A DNA stretch of 64,000 nucleotides from Sulfurospirillum barnesii SES-3 (GTDB lineage: Bacteria > Campylobacterota > Campylobacteria > Campylobacterales > Sulfurospirillaceae): positions 1,240,001-1,304,000 of the forward strand of contig NC_018002.1 of the NCBI RefSeq assembly GCF_000265295.1, read 5' to 3'. How positions within the stretch are numbered: the stretch's first letter is position 1; the number at the start of each line of letters is the position of its first letter. Below, one piece after another: positions 45,762 through 54,820 of this stretch. Both the position numbers and the translations under genes were made by a program. A model generated the notes under the pieces. That model had not been told where the DNA came from and searched no databases. It saw nothing but the letters and a program-made list of their open reading frames with translations.

Positions 45762-47030
45762 TTACTCCTCTAATCGTTGAATGTGTGCACCAAGCATGGA
45801 AAACTTACCCTCTAAGTTTTCATACCCACGATCTAAGTGATAAATTCTATGAATCTTTGTCGTTCCCTCAGCAACAAGTGCTGCTAAAATAAGTGCTGAG
45901 CTGGCTCTTAAATCCGTTGCCATAACATCAGCGGCATTCAAAGACATAGAACCTTCAACCGTAGCACTATGCCCTTTTAGCTTGATATTAGCACCCATAC
46001 GAGACAGTTCACTGACGTGCATAAAACGGTTTTCAAACAATCTTTCATCAATAATACTCGTCCCTTTTGCTTGCGTGCACAATGCCATAAATTGGGCTTG
46101 TAAATCCGTTGGAAATCCTGGGTACTCAGAGGTTTCAATATCACATGGCATCATTTTCTCACACGGATAAATGGTCAAAGTATCTTCGGTCTCATCAATC
46201 TTAAAGCCCATCTGTCCTAGTTTTAAAATCACCGCTTCTAAGTGTTTAGGGTTGACATTTAAGAGGGTGATTTTTGATTGGGTAATAGCTGCTGCACACA
46301 AGTAGGTTCCCGCTTCAATGCGATCAGGAATCACACTAAAATCAGGAATATTAAGCAGTTTTCCACCACTTCCCTCAATAATGAGTTTTGAACTCCCAAT
46401 ACCCTCAATCACCACACCTCCAAGGGCTAATATTTCACACAATTGCACCACTTCAGGCTCTTTGGCAACATTGACTAAGGTGGTTTTGCCATGCGCAAGA
46501 GCTGCTGCCATAATGATATTTTCACTGCCAGTCACCGTGACTTTATCAAAAACGATGGTCGCTCCTTTAAGCCCATCAGGTGCTTTGGCTAACACATACC
46601 CTTGTTTAATCTCAATAACCGCTCCCATTTGTTCTAAAGCTTTTAAATGCAAATCAATCGGGCGCTGACCAATAGCACATCCACCAGGTAAAGAGACTTC
46701 ACAATGACCAAAACGAGCTAAAAGGGGTCCTAGTGTTAAAATAGACGCACGCATTTTACGCACAATATCATAATTTGCACACGCTGAATTTACCGTTGTT
46801 GCATCCACTTCAAACACATTTTTTTCTTTACATGTAAACGAACCACCTAAATTACAAAGTAACTGCAATAAGGTCTTAACATCTGCAACTTCAGGCATAT
46901 TTGAAATGGTTATTTTTCTATCAGAGAGAAGCGTGAGGGCTAAAAGAGGTAATGCGGCATTTTTTGCACCTGAGATGCTGATACTTCCGCTTAATGTTTG
47001 TTTTCCCTGAATTGCCAAATAATACATCAT
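45762..47030 (-). CDS. murA: UDP-N-acetylglucosamine 1-carboxyvinyltransferase
   Basis: First committed step of peptidoglycan synthesis: transfers enolpyruvate from PEP to UDP-GlcNAc; target of fosfomycin. The 422-residue protein shows [14 protein letters not shown] (PEP-site Lys), [16 protein letters not shown], the active loop [13 protein letters not shown] with the fosfomycin-binding Cys, [28 protein letters not shown] and the C-terminal [18 protein letters not shown] palindrome copy at 46828-46837 encodes Phe-Thr-Cys-Lys near residue 63. It is divergent from the PilZ-like gene. Confidence 0.95.
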   Translation of the reverse strand: MMYYLAIQGKQTLSGSISISGAKNAALPLLALTLLSDRKITISNMPEVADVKTLLQLLCNLGGSFTCKEKNVFEVDATTVNSACANYDIVRKMRASILTLGPLLARFGHCEVSLPGGCAIGQRPIDLHLKALEQMGAVIEIKQGYVLAKAPDGLKGATIVFDKVTVTGSENIIMAAALAHGKTTLVNVAKEPEVVQLCEILALGGVVIEGIGSSKLIIEGSGGKLLNIPDFSVIPDRIEAGTYLCAAAITQSKITLLNVNPKHLEAVILKLGQMGFKIDETEDTLTIYPCEKMMPCDIETSEYPGFPTDLQAQFMALCTQAKGTSIIDERLFENRFMHVSELSRMGANIKLKGHSATVEGSMSLNAADVMATDLRASSALILAALVAEGTTKIHRIYHLDRGYENLEGKFSMLGAHIQRLEE

Positions 47031-47132
47031 GGATTGTTTCCTTATTAAAAATTAAGGCATTGTAGTTAAAAAATGATTAAATTTTCTATGAATTTTGGTA
47101 GAATGTAAATGAGATGATTATGAGGAAGAAAA

Positions 47133-49019
47133 ATGCTTTTAGAAGATTTCTTACACGAAACTCGCTCGTTATCAGTAGCTCACCTTTATTTTCATGAACC
47201 AAAACTCACACTTTTTGAAAATGCAAAACAAACGCATCCTCATTTTCTTTCCTTTAATTTAGAGGAAGAGAACAACACACCCTTGAGTGCTGATATTTTA
47301 TTTATTGAGGTAGCAGAAGCCAGTAAAGAAAAACTCAAACGTCTTGTCAGTATTTTGGGTAAATATAAACCTACGATTACCTATCTTTTTGCAGAGGATG
47401 TTGAGAATAGATTGCTTTTAAAATTCGCCTTGCATTTTAATGTCACCGATGTTTTGCCACTTATAAATGAAGAACACGTGTTGCTTTCTATTTTTTCACA
47501 AAACCCCACTAAACTCGATGAAAAACTCTATACATTCCAAAAAATAGAGCTTGAGAAAAAGATAGAACACTTTTTTCCTTTTTTCCTTTTTCAAGGCAAA
47601 CATCTTCTATATGCCAACGCCAAAGCAGAAAAACTGTATGAGACGACCCATCTTGTGAGCATGCAAGAGAAAATACATGAAAATGAAGATTTGTACAATG
47701 CCCTTGAAAGCAACGAAGATGCGCAAGGTATTATCTACCTTCATTCACGCCCTTATATGTGTCTTATTAAATGTTTTGCCAAAAATAATGAAAAACTGCT
47801 GACGTTGATTGGTGATATGGAAGAGGAAGAGAGAACCTGTTCTTCCATGCTCAATCGCTTCGACTTTGTAGACATGCTCAAAGACCGCCTTGCACAACAA
47901 AGTGTCACGCAAACAGCTATTACGCTTACTTTTGTTAACATTGCAAACCTTGAAAAACTCTCAAAAAGTTTTAAAGGAACTGCTTTGCATGATGCCTTTA
48001 AAAATTTGCTCCAAACCTTCTTTCAGCTCAAAGAAACGTGGCAAGAACTGGTGCAATGGAGCCCAAGCCTTTACATTTTTATGTCTGAAAAACGCCATTT
48101 TGAAGAGACGTGTAAACAAGCAAACTATATTCAAAAAGAGCTGTTTACAACCCATATCCATGAAAAAATAAGCCCTATTATCGTCACATCCGTTATGGAT
48201 ATAAAAGAGATGAATCTCAATAATCTCATTGAAATAATTGAAAAAATAAATACAAAAACCCTCACAACAAACGATACCCAAAATATAGATTATTATGAGG
48301 TTGAGTATCTTGAAAATATCAGTAATGAAAATGAGCAAATTTCTTACCTTATGCACCACTGTTTTAACAACAAAATTCCTATTAAACTCCTTAATATTTA
48401 CAAGGGGCTTTGCATCAATACGGCTGCAGATATTTTAAAAATTTCACATGATAGCTATCATATCTCTTGCGAAAACCTACAAGCTTATGTGATGCAACTT
48501 GAGGGGCAAACCGTTCTTCAAGCCTCGAGCTTTCCAAAAGACATCAAAGCTGAAGTCTCATTTTTAGATATTAAAAAATCTTTTGCCATTATCAAAAATC
48601 TATCGTTTTTACATAACAGTGCTAACAATCGCCAACACACCCGTGTTCAAACGAGTTTTCGAACACCTATTGTGATGAAATACGCACGCCATGCCTCTGC
48701 TCAAGGAGAGATCGTTGATATTTCAGTCAATTCAATTGCCATGAGAATAAAAAAACTTTTTCGAGAAGAAGAGCTTAAAGGAAGCCTTGTGCATCTTAAC
48801 TTCTCCTTGCCCAATGAAACAGGAGAATACGGTTATGTAGTGATGGATATTGAAGCAAAAATCACCTATATTGCCCAAAGAGATACCGAATCAACCAAAA
48901 TTGTTGTGATGCTTGAAAACCTTCCAAAACCTTACAGTGAGTATCTTTTGCAGTACATGTACACACGGCAAAAAGAGCTGATTACCGAGATAAAACGAGC
49001 CACAAAAGCCTACCATTAA
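47133..49019 (+). CDS. Degenerate REC/GGDEF-like protein with C-terminal PilZ-like domain
   Basis: A 628-residue soluble protein with no membrane helix. The first ~120 residues resemble a receiver fold without obvious phospho-acceptor; residues ~135-230 look PAS-like; ~230-375 resemble a GGDEF fold (RFDFVDMLKDRL, ITLTFVNIANLEKLSKSF, LVQWSPSLYIFM) but lack the GGDEF signature. The last ~130 residues resemble PilZ: RQHTR gives R-x3-R and DISVNSIAM gives D-x-S-x2-S, with Ser where Gly is usual. A c-di-GMP effector role is therefore possible but not secure. It is a single gene with AGGAAG upstream, divergent from murA. Confidence 0.55.
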   Translation: MLLEDFLHETRSLSVAHLYFHEPKLTLFENAKQTHPHFLSFNLEEENNTPLSADILFIEVAEASKEKLKRLVSILGKYKPTITYLFAEDVENRLLLKFALHFNVTDVLPLINEEHVLLSIFSQNPTKLDEKLYTFQKIELEKKIEHFFPFFLFQGKHLLYANAKAEKLYETTHLVSMQEKIHENEDLYNALESNEDAQGIIYLHSRPYMCLIKCFAKNNEKLLTLIGDMEEEERTCSSMLNRFDFVDMLKDRLAQQSVTQTAITLTFVNIANLEKLSKSFKGTALHDAFKNLLQTFFQLKETWQELVQWSPSLYIFMSEKRHFEETCKQANYIQKELFTTHIHEKISPIIVTSVMDIKEMNLNNLIEIIEKINTKTLTTNDTQNIDYYEVEYLENISNENEQISYLMHHCFNNKIPIKLLNIYKGLCINTAADILKISHDSYHISCENLQAYVMQLEGQTVLQASSFPKDIKAEVSFLDIKKSFAIIKNLSFLHNSANNRQHTRVQTSFRTPIVMKYARHASAQGEIVDISVNSIAMRIKKLFREEELKGSLVHLNFSLPNETGEYGYVVMDIEAKITYIAQRDTESTKIVVMLENLPKPYSEYLLQYMYTRQKELITEIKRATKAYH

Positions 49020-49022
49020 TCT

Positions 49023-49032
49023 TTACATGTAA
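49023..49032. repeat. TTACATGTAA palindrome copy, intergenic
   Basis: A perfect copy filling most of the 15-base gap between the stops of the convergent PilZ-like gene and larB. Only one copy is present here, so any terminator would rely on the 10-base palindrome alone. Confidence 0.9.
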
Positions 49033-49034
49033 CG

Positions 49035-49781
49035 CTAGAGATGGTTAATAATACTCGCATTATACGCTGCGCCAAAGCCGTTGTCGATGTTGACGACACT
49101 GACTCCACTGGCGCAACTATTGAGCATGGAAAGCAGTGCTGCCACACCTCCAAAACTAGCACCATAGCCGACACTGGTAGGAACGGCGATGACAGGTTTA
49201 TCGACTAGCCCACCAATCACACTGGCAAGTGCTCCTTCCATGCCTGCGATGACAATGACCACTTTGGCATTTTGGATGAGTTCTAAATGCGCAAACAAGC
49301 GGTGAATCCCCGCCACACCCACATCGACTACTTTTTTAACCTCATTGCCTAAAATAAGCGCCGTCTCATACGCTTCTTCTACCACGTACATATCAGATGT
49401 TCCCGCAGCAACAATGGCAATATAACTTTGCGGTTTAATCAAATGCTCTTTATATAAAGTAATGGTTCTGCCCATGGCATTGTAGAGTGCTTCAGGAAAA
49501 AGGCGCACAACAGCATCGTATGCTTCTTTATTTGCCCGTGTAATTAAAATATTATTCCCTTTTTCTAAAAGCTTTTGGGTAATGCAGGTGATTTGCTCAG
49601 GTGTTTTACTCTCCCCATAAATGACCTCAGGATACCCTTGACGAAGGGAACGATGGTGGTCAATTTTTGCAAAATCAATATCTTCAAAGGGCAGGGCTTT
49701 CATCTTTTGTAGGGCATCAGCAATGCTTACATTCCCATTTTTCACACCTTCCAATAAGGCTTTAACACTTTGTTCGCACAT
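49035..49781 (-). CDS. larB: Pyridinium-3,5-biscarboxylic acid mononucleotide synthase LarB
   Basis: Carboxylates and hydrolyses nicotinic acid adenine dinucleotide to start nickel-pincer cofactor synthesis. The 248-residue length is standard. The C-terminal PurE-like half shows YIAIVAAGTSDMYVVEEA, VVDVGVAGIHRL, VIVIAGMEGALASVIGGLVDKPVIAVPTSVGYGASFGG. The N-terminal ~90 residues include DHHRSLRQGYPEVIYGESKTPEQ, typical of LarB. It directly abuts larE (one base apart) and ends the larA-larC-larE-larB run. Confidence 0.92.
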   Translation of the reverse strand: MCEQSVKALLEGVKNGNVSIADALQKMKALPFEDIDFAKIDHHRSLRQGYPEVIYGESKTPEQITCITQKLLEKGNNILITRANKEAYDAVVRLFPEALYNAMGRTITLYKEHLIKPQSYIAIVAAGTSDMYVVEEAYETALILGNEVKKVVDVGVAGIHRLFAHLELIQNAKVVIVIAGMEGALASVIGGLVDKPVIAVPTSVGYGASFGGVAALLSMLNSCASGVSVVNIDNGFGAAYNASIINHL

Positions 49782-50573
49782 CTAAATCCCTTTTCTTTGA
49801 CTTTCGTAACGGTATCCCTCTAAATCAAGCATTACATGTAAAAACCCAAACGCTTTTAGGTGCGCAATCATACATGAAAAGTGCGCATCATTCATCAAAC
49901 GCAGAGCATCTTCTTTTTCCATTTCAATGCGTGCCATCCTCTGCTCATAACGTACACGCATCTTTGCATACCCTTTGGCGATTAAGTATGCCTCAGCATT
50001 TTCTACCATCGCTAAGGCGTGTGTCTCAATGGAGACATTATGCGAAAAACGTGTCAACAAACACGCATACGAGGGTTTATCCCATGTACTCAAGCCCAAA
50101 TGTTTCGATAAAGCACGAATCTCTTCTTTATGCAATTGAGCTTCCAACAAGGGCGTTACAATACCAAGTTCTTGCAACGCTTGACGTCCTGGTCGCAGCT
50201 CATGGGTATCATCAACATTGCTTCCCTCGGCTATGGCAAAAAAACCCTTTTGATTCGCAAGGCTTTGCAAGGAAGAGAAGAGGGCATGCTTGCAGACATA
50301 ACATCTGTTTTCTGGGTTATGCTTAAGACTCTCAATCCATGGCGCATCGTGCACCACATGGCTAACGCCTATCTGCGCTGCCACACGCCGTGCATCATCT
50401 ATTTCACCGTGTGCGATATAGGGCGTTTGCACACTGACGCCTAAGACATTTTCACCCAAAACATCGTGTGCGACTTTGAGTAAAAAAGAGCTATCCACCC
50501 CACCTGAAAAGGCAACGACAAGCCGTTTATGCGAGGCTAAAATGGTTTTAAGATTTTCATACTTTTTAAGCAT
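49782..50573 (-). CDS. larE: Pyridinium-3,5-bisthiocarboxylic acid mononucleotide synthase LarE
   Basis: ATP-dependent sulfur transferase that turns the biscarboxylate into the bisthiocarboxylate. PP-loop motif VVAFSGGVDSSFLL near residue 26, the conserved PYIAHGEIDDAR, ENRCYVCKHALF and the sulfur-donor region WDKPSYACLLTRF with Cys. Start placed at 50573, which leaves an eight-base overlap with larC; the ATG at 50600 would lie deeper inside larC. About 263 residues. A palindrome copy (49832-49841) encodes Leu-His-Val. Confidence 0.9.
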   Translation of the reverse strand: MLKKYENLKTILASHKRLVVAFSGGVDSSFLLKVAHDVLGENVLGVSVQTPYIAHGEIDDARRVAAQIGVSHVVHDAPWIESLKHNPENRCYVCKHALFSSLQSLANQKGFFAIAEGSNVDDTHELRPGRQALQELGIVTPLLEAQLHKEEIRALSKHLGLSTWDKPSYACLLTRFSHNVSIETHALAMVENAEAYLIAKGYAKMRVRYEQRMARIEMEKEDALRLMNDAHFSCMIAHLKAFGFLHVMLDLEGYRYESQRKGI

Positions 50574-51765
50574 TCGTGGTGCGCATTGCATGGGCAACAC
50601 TCTCGTAGACTTTAGAAATAGGAACGTGGTAGAGCAGGGCAGCGTGTTTGCAGTGTTCGTATTCGGCTTTGTATTTCAACATTTTTCCCTCATAAAAACT
50701 GCACTTCACCGCAATCTCTCCATAGCATGTGCTCACACTTCGTATCTCACGCTCTAGCGCAATTTTATCAACCCGATAGCGCCTAAGCCCAATAGAGCTT
50801 GTCTCTTCAAATAAAATACGCATCGCTTCATGTTCTATATCAGGAGAGACCAAAACGCTCAATTTGACGCCTAAGCGATTTTTTTTGGTGGTAATAGCGG
50901 TGGTGTAAACATCTTTTACTCCCATAGCAAACAGGCGCTCTTGCACGTAGGCTAAAATTTCAGGGCTCATATCGTCTATATTGGTCTCCAAAACAATTTC
51001 TTCACCCATGTCTTTTTTTTCTTCCATTTCACCTAAGAACACACGCAAAACATTGGGAATTAAAAACTCTTTATGCCCAATGCCATACCCAATTTTTTCA
51101 ACTTTAAAGAAGGGTTTTTCTTCAAAAAGATGCACATTGGCTTTTATAATTGCAGCCCCTGTAGGCGTTGTGGCTTCAGAGCTCACACCATTGAGGCGAA
51201 TGGGAATGTTTTTGAGTATCTCAAGCGTTGCAGGGGCAGGAACGGGCAGGGTACCGTGTGCACACCGCACAAACCCTCCACCCAATTCTATTGTAGAAGC
51301 CATAATTTTCGTTACATGTAAAGCTTCCAAACAGATGGCAGCACCGATAATATCGACAATTGAGTCAATAGCACCTACTTCATGAAACCCAACATCCAAA
51401 GGTGCTTTTCCATGAATTTTTCCCTCAGCCATCGCTACTTCCCAAAACATAGCGATGCTTCGTTGTTTCACCGCTTCGCTGAGCCTGCTTTTTTGGATGA
51501 GCGTTTCAATGCTTTGATACGTTCGATGCGCATGATGGTGTGCTTGTGTGTGCCATTTTTGCGTCAGATGTACCGTCACTTTTGTGCCACAAATGCCCAT
51601 TTTACTACTCTTAGACACGAGCAGTTTAAAGTGCTCATCCAAATCAAGTTTTGAGAGTTCACTTCTTAAATGCGCTTCTTCAACGCCCAAATCCAGTAGT
51701 GCGCCCAGATTCATATCGCCGCTAATCCCACTGAAGCAATCATAATAAAGAACTCTCATAAGCAT
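50566..51765 (-). CDS. larC: Nickel insertion protein LarC, single uninterrupted frame
   Basis: CTP-dependent cyclometallase that inserts nickel into the pincer nucleotide. Visible: YYDCFSGISGDMNLGALLDLGV, the His-rich segment WHTQAHHHAHRTYQ (nickel-binding), FHEVGAIDSIVDIIGAAICLEAL, SSEATTPTGAAIIKA, and the C-terminal domain with ETNIDDMSPEILAY and TTKKNRLGVKLSVL. In Lactobacillus plantarum larC is split and expressed by frameshifting; here a single 399-residue frame covers both parts. A palindrome copy (51312-51321) encodes Leu-His-Val. It ends inside larE and lies two bases after larA. Confidence 0.93.
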   Translation of the reverse strand: MLMRVLYYDCFSGISGDMNLGALLDLGVEEAHLRSELSKLDLDEHFKLLVSKSSKMGICGTKVTVHLTQKWHTQAHHHAHRTYQSIETLIQKSRLSEAVKQRSIAMFWEVAMAEGKIHGKAPLDVGFHEVGAIDSIVDIIGAAICLEALHVTKIMASTIELGGGFVRCAHGTLPVPAPATLEILKNIPIRLNGVSSEATTPTGAAIIKANVHLFEEKPFFKVEKIGYGIGHKEFLIPNVLRVFLGEMEEKKDMGEEIVLETNIDDMSPEILAYVQERLFAMGVKDVYTTAITTKKNRLGVKLSVLVSPDIEHEAMRILFEETSSIGLRRYRVDKIALEREIRSVSTCYGEIAVKCSFYEGKMLKYKAEYEHCKHAALLYHVPISKVYESVAHAMRTTNA

Positions 51766-51767
51766 CC

Positions 51768-53024
51768 TTATTGAGCTACTTTTGGTACCGTAATAGAACC
51801 AAAAGGAAGCACGATGATGCTGGCATCTTTGCCTTTTTCTTTGATGGCATCCTCTAAAGCTACATGTAAATCATGATACGGCTTTAAATGCACCGCTTTC
51901 ATCTCTTCATCACTCAGCTCACTCACTGCCCAACTCTGCGCCCAAAGGTTAATCTCCGCCATCTTCGCCGCTTTGTGATAGCCTAGTTTGTACCCACACT
52001 TGATTTTATCCAAGACTGCTTGTGCTGATGGGGCTGAACTCATGAGTTTAAAAAATCCTTCCTCACCAATGCCTGTGCGGCATTTTGCTACCATGATAAG
52101 AATTCCATTCTCTTTCAAAGCAAGTTTGCCATTATCGAGCGCTTTTTGAGACTGATACAAATCAATGTCCATAGGGTAGGGTGCAACAGAAATGACAATA
52201 TCCGCTTTTTGTGGAATATCCACGCAAAAGACTTCATCGGCTTTGTCAATGCCCGCATAAAAGGAATCACTCAAATCACCCGCACGAACAGCACAAATAT
52301 CGTGGTCGCTGTCCAAAACGGTCATAATCGCAAAGACATCAATGTGTTTTAAAACACCCATCGCATCCATCATATCTTCATGGACAGGATTGCCTTTAAG
52401 GCTGAGGGCTTGTGCGTTAGGATGAAGCGCTAAGAGGTGGTTTTGCGTAATGGTCTCATAAGCGGCAACCCCTGGTAAAAATGCTTTTCGACCACCTGTG
52501 TAGCCTGCAAAATAGTGTGGTTCTACCGAGCCAATGGCGCAGACTTTTTTAGCCTCTGCTACGATTTTATTGAGGTGCATTTCCGTCCCGTTGGTCGAAA
52601 TTCCTAGATAGATCATTGCATCGTTTTTAGAGTCATGACTCCACAAACGATTCTTTACATGTAAATCTTCATAAATCTCTTTTCCTAAAATAAAATGCCA
52701 CTCTTCCTCCGTGGGTGCTCTATGACATCCTGTTGCAACAATGAAAAAAATATCTTTGTCTTTAATTTTAGGATAAATGCGTGCGAGTACTTTTCGTGTA
52801 GGCGTAGGGCGCGTACCATCGTTCACAATGAAAACAATTCTTTCATTGGTGTCAATAAAATGATCAAAACTCTCTTTGCCCAAAGGCTTTTCAAGCGCTT
52901 CATCAATCGCTTTATTGTAATCAATTTTTGCAACACTGTTTGGGTTGTAAACACCAATGAGCTGTTTATCATCAATGTTTAATTCAAACTTTTCATCTTT
53001 ACCATAGCCGACTGTTACTTTCAT
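51768..53024 (-). CDS. larA: Lactate racemase-type nickel-pincer enzyme LarA
   Basis: The 418-residue LarA family enzyme (DUF2088). Key residues can be placed by a constant offset of four from L. plantarum LarA: His170 (His174) in SVEPHYFAGY, Lys180 (Lys184, covalently binding the cofactor) in TGGRKAFLPG, and His196 (Ni ligand His200) in TITQNHLLAL. His101 in TGCHRAPTEEE corresponds to the catalytic His108 region. Interconversion of D- and L-lactate is the best guess; other 2-hydroxyacid substrates occur in the family. It leads a four-gene - strand operon containing the whole cofactor pathway. A palindrome copy (52655-52664) encodes Leu-His-Val. Confidence 0.88.
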   Translation of the reverse strand: MKVTVGYGKDEKFELNIDDKQLIGVYNPNSVAKIDYNKAIDEALEKPLGKESFDHFIDTNERIVFIVNDGTRPTPTRKVLARIYPKIKDKDIFFIVATGCHRAPTEEEWHFILGKEIYEDLHVKNRLWSHDSKNDAMIYLGISTNGTEMHLNKIVAEAKKVCAIGSVEPHYFAGYTGGRKAFLPGVAAYETITQNHLLALHPNAQALSLKGNPVHEDMMDAMGVLKHIDVFAIMTVLDSDHDICAVRAGDLSDSFYAGIDKADEVFCVDIPQKADIVISVAPYPMDIDLYQSQKALDNGKLALKENGILIMVAKCRTGIGEEGFFKLMSSAPSAQAVLDKIKCGYKLGYHKAAKMAEINLWAQSWAVSELSDEEMKAVHLKPYHDLHVALEDAIKEKGKDASIIVLPFGSITVPKVAQ

Positions 53025-53062
53025 GCATTATCCTTTATTGTTGATGTGGTAATTGATAGCAC

Positions 53063-53109
53063 GTCTTATCTTTAAGACCTTTTATTTTATACAAAATATT
53101 TAATATTTT
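53063..53109 (-). promoter_or_regulatory. Inverted repeats upstream of larA
   Basis: In the 204-base gap between larA and fumB, GTCTTA-N4-TAAGAC (53063-53078) and AAAATATT-T-AATATTTT (53093-53109) lie 39 and 69 bases before the larA start. They are candidate operators or the edges of the promoter; the regulator is unknown. Confidence 0.35.
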
Positions 53110-53185
53110 ATCACCGATTATCTTTGTTTAACTTTCCATTTGCAATACAAAAGTACCAAAAAGAAAAAATGATTTTAAAAGAACA

Positions 53186-53210
53186 CCCAAAAGGAATCAA
53201 TCCTTTTGGG
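53186..53210 (-). terminator. Rho-independent terminator of the fumarase operon
   Basis: Bases 53186-53195 and 53201-53210 form a perfect 10-base stem (CCCAAAAGGA arm) with loop ATCAA, 19 bases after the fumB stop. On the - strand it is followed by a U-rich tract. Confidence 0.75.
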
Positions 53211-53228
53211 TTCATTTAGCATAGGGGC

Positions 53229-53792
53229 TTATTCAAACACTTCGTATTGTGCACGACCCATTTTATAAAGGTCAGCACCAAAAGTATCGTTAATAACGGT
53301 TAATGGAAAATCAACCACTTCAAGTCTTCTAATCGCTTCTGGTCCCAATTCTGGGTATGCAATGACTTCAGCACTTTTAATCTGGCGTGCGAGAAGTGCA
53401 CCAGCACCACCTGTTGCACCAAAATAAATAGCTTTAGATTTAACACACGCATCAATAACATCTTGATTGCGTTTGCCTTTACCAATCATACCTTTAAGAC
53501 CTTGCTCATTAATCAATTTTGGAGAGTAAGAATCCATTCTGTAAGATGTTGTTGGTCCCGCACTACCGATTGGGTCACCTGGTTTTGGAGGAGTTGGCCC
53601 AACAAAATAAATGACTGCGCCATTCATATCAAAAGGAAGTTCTTTGCCTTCATCTAAAAGGTCAACCAATTTTTTATGCGCGGCGTCACGTGCGGTATAG
53701 ACAACACCTGTTAAATAAACAATATCGCCTGCTTTAAGTTGTACTACATCTGCTTCATTAAGTGGTGCGGTTAAATGATAAGTTTTGCTCAT
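53229..53792 (-). CDS. fumB: Class I fumarate hydratase, beta subunit
   Basis: C-terminal (beta) part of the two-subunit iron-sulfur hydratase. Start at 53792 (SKTYHLTAPL) has a perfect AGGAG; the further upstream ATG overlaps the alpha gene and lacks one. Conserved: GDIVYLTGVVYTARDAAHKKL, IYFVGPTPPKPGDPIGSAGPTTSYRMD, LIGKGKR-like MIGKGKRNQDV and GGAGALLARQI, with PEAIRRLEVVDFPLTV near the end. Fumarate/malate interconversion is favoured by the adjacent C4-dicarboxylate transporter, though L-tartrate dehydratase has the same fold. Confidence 0.88.
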   Translation of the reverse strand: MSKTYHLTAPLNEADVVQLKAGDIVYLTGVVYTARDAAHKKLVDLLDEGKELPFDMNGAVIYFVGPTPPKPGDPIGSAGPTTSYRMDSYSPKLINEQGLKGMIGKGKRNQDVIDACVKSKAIYFGATGGAGALLARQIKSAEVIAYPELGPEAIRRLEVVDFPLTVINDTFGADLYKMGRAQYEVFE

Positions 53793-53809
53793 TGTATTCT
53801 CCTTATAAC

Positions 53810-54661
53810 TTATAACGTGATGTGCATATGGCGTGAACTGTGGCATTGAACATTAACACTCACAGGTAAACTTGCAATATGGCAAGGGTTTTTCTCAATG
53901 TGAACACCAAGAACCGTTTGTGTACCACCCATACCCATAGCACCAATGCCTAAGTTATTCAGAAGAACCATTAATTCTTGCTCCATAGAATCCAATACGG
54001 GATCAGGATTTTTACTGCCTAAATCTCTAAAAAGTGCATGTTTAGAAGAGATAACGGCTTTTTCAAAGGTTCCACCAATACCTACACCTACCGTAAGAGG
54101 AGGACAGGGATTTGGACCTGCATCCGAAATTACTTGTTTAACGTACTCAATAATACCTTTTCTGCCTTTTGCAGGAGGAAATACGGTCGCACGAGAAACG
54201 TTTTCTGATCCACCGCCTTTTGCAGCATATTCAATTTCAATTTTATCGCCTTCTACAATGTCAAAGTGAATGATAGCTGGCAAGTTATAACCCACTTCAT
54301 CTTTAAGGTTGGCACGTGTGTCCCAATGACAGGTAGATGCTCTTAAATAACCCTCTTTGTACCCAAGTTCCGTTCCCTCGTTGATCGCTTTTTTAAGGCT
54401 TCCACCAACAACTTTAACATCTTCTCCGACTTTCACAAAGAAAACCGCTAAGCCTGTATCTTGACACAAAGGTCTTGCTTCATTTTTAGCAATATCTGCA
54501 TTTTCTAGAATTTGTTTTAAGACTTGTTTACATACTTCACTTTTTTCATTGTCGTATGCATCTTGCATTGCTTTGTAAGAATCTTTTGGCAAATTCGTTG
54601 CACTGTAAAGAATCATGTCCTTTACGCTCTTAACGATCTCTTCGTACTTGATTTCTCTCAT
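53810..54661 (-). CDS. fumA: Class I fumarate hydratase, alpha subunit
   Basis: The 283-residue alpha subunit carries the 4Fe-4S cluster. Three cysteines sit in the expected places: ARPLCQDTGLAVFF, RASTCHWDTRANL and PNPCPPLTVGVGIGG. Also typical are AAKGGGSENVSRATVFPPA and the end MGMGGTQTVLGVHIE. The cluster implies oxygen sensitivity, consistent with a microaerophilic or anaerobic lifestyle. Seventeen bases separate it from fumB. Upstream lie several nested inverted repeats between it and dcuB. Confidence 0.9.
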   Translation of the reverse strand: MREIKYEEIVKSVKDMILYSATNLPKDSYKAMQDAYDNEKSEVCKQVLKQILENADIAKNEARPLCQDTGLAVFFVKVGEDVKVVGGSLKKAINEGTELGYKEGYLRASTCHWDTRANLKDEVGYNLPAIIHFDIVEGDKIEIEYAAKGGGSENVSRATVFPPAKGRKGIIEYVKQVISDAGPNPCPPLTVGVGIGGTFEKAVISSKHALFRDLGSKNPDPVLDSMEQELMVLLNNLGIGAMGMGGTQTVLGVHIEKNPCHIASLPVSVNVQCHSSRHMHITL

Positions 54662-54709
54662 TTTTCCTCTCCGAAAAAGTTAGTTTTGGTCACACATAGT
54701 ACTAGGTGT

Positions 54710-54815
54710 AGAGGTGCTTTGTTGAGTTTACATTTAAAAGGAGAGCACCTCTAAAAATCTTTACATGTAAAGATTTTTAGAAATACTTTTTCTGCCCTTT
54801 AAAAGGGCAGAAAAA
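54710..54815 (-). repeat. Cluster of nested inverted repeats between dcuB and fumA
   Basis: Three structures lie in the 159-base gap. A perfect 30-base palindrome, 54751-54780, is centred on a TTACATGTAA copy (54761-54770) and has A-run and T-run edges like a rho-independent terminator. A 14-base inverted repeat, 54787-54800 with 54802-54815, has a GC-rich core. Arms 54710-54718 and 54744-54752 make a 9-base pair with a 25-base loop that competes with the palindrome by two bases. Together they could uncouple fumAB from dcuB. Confidence 0.6.
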
Positions 54816-54820
54816 TAGAA

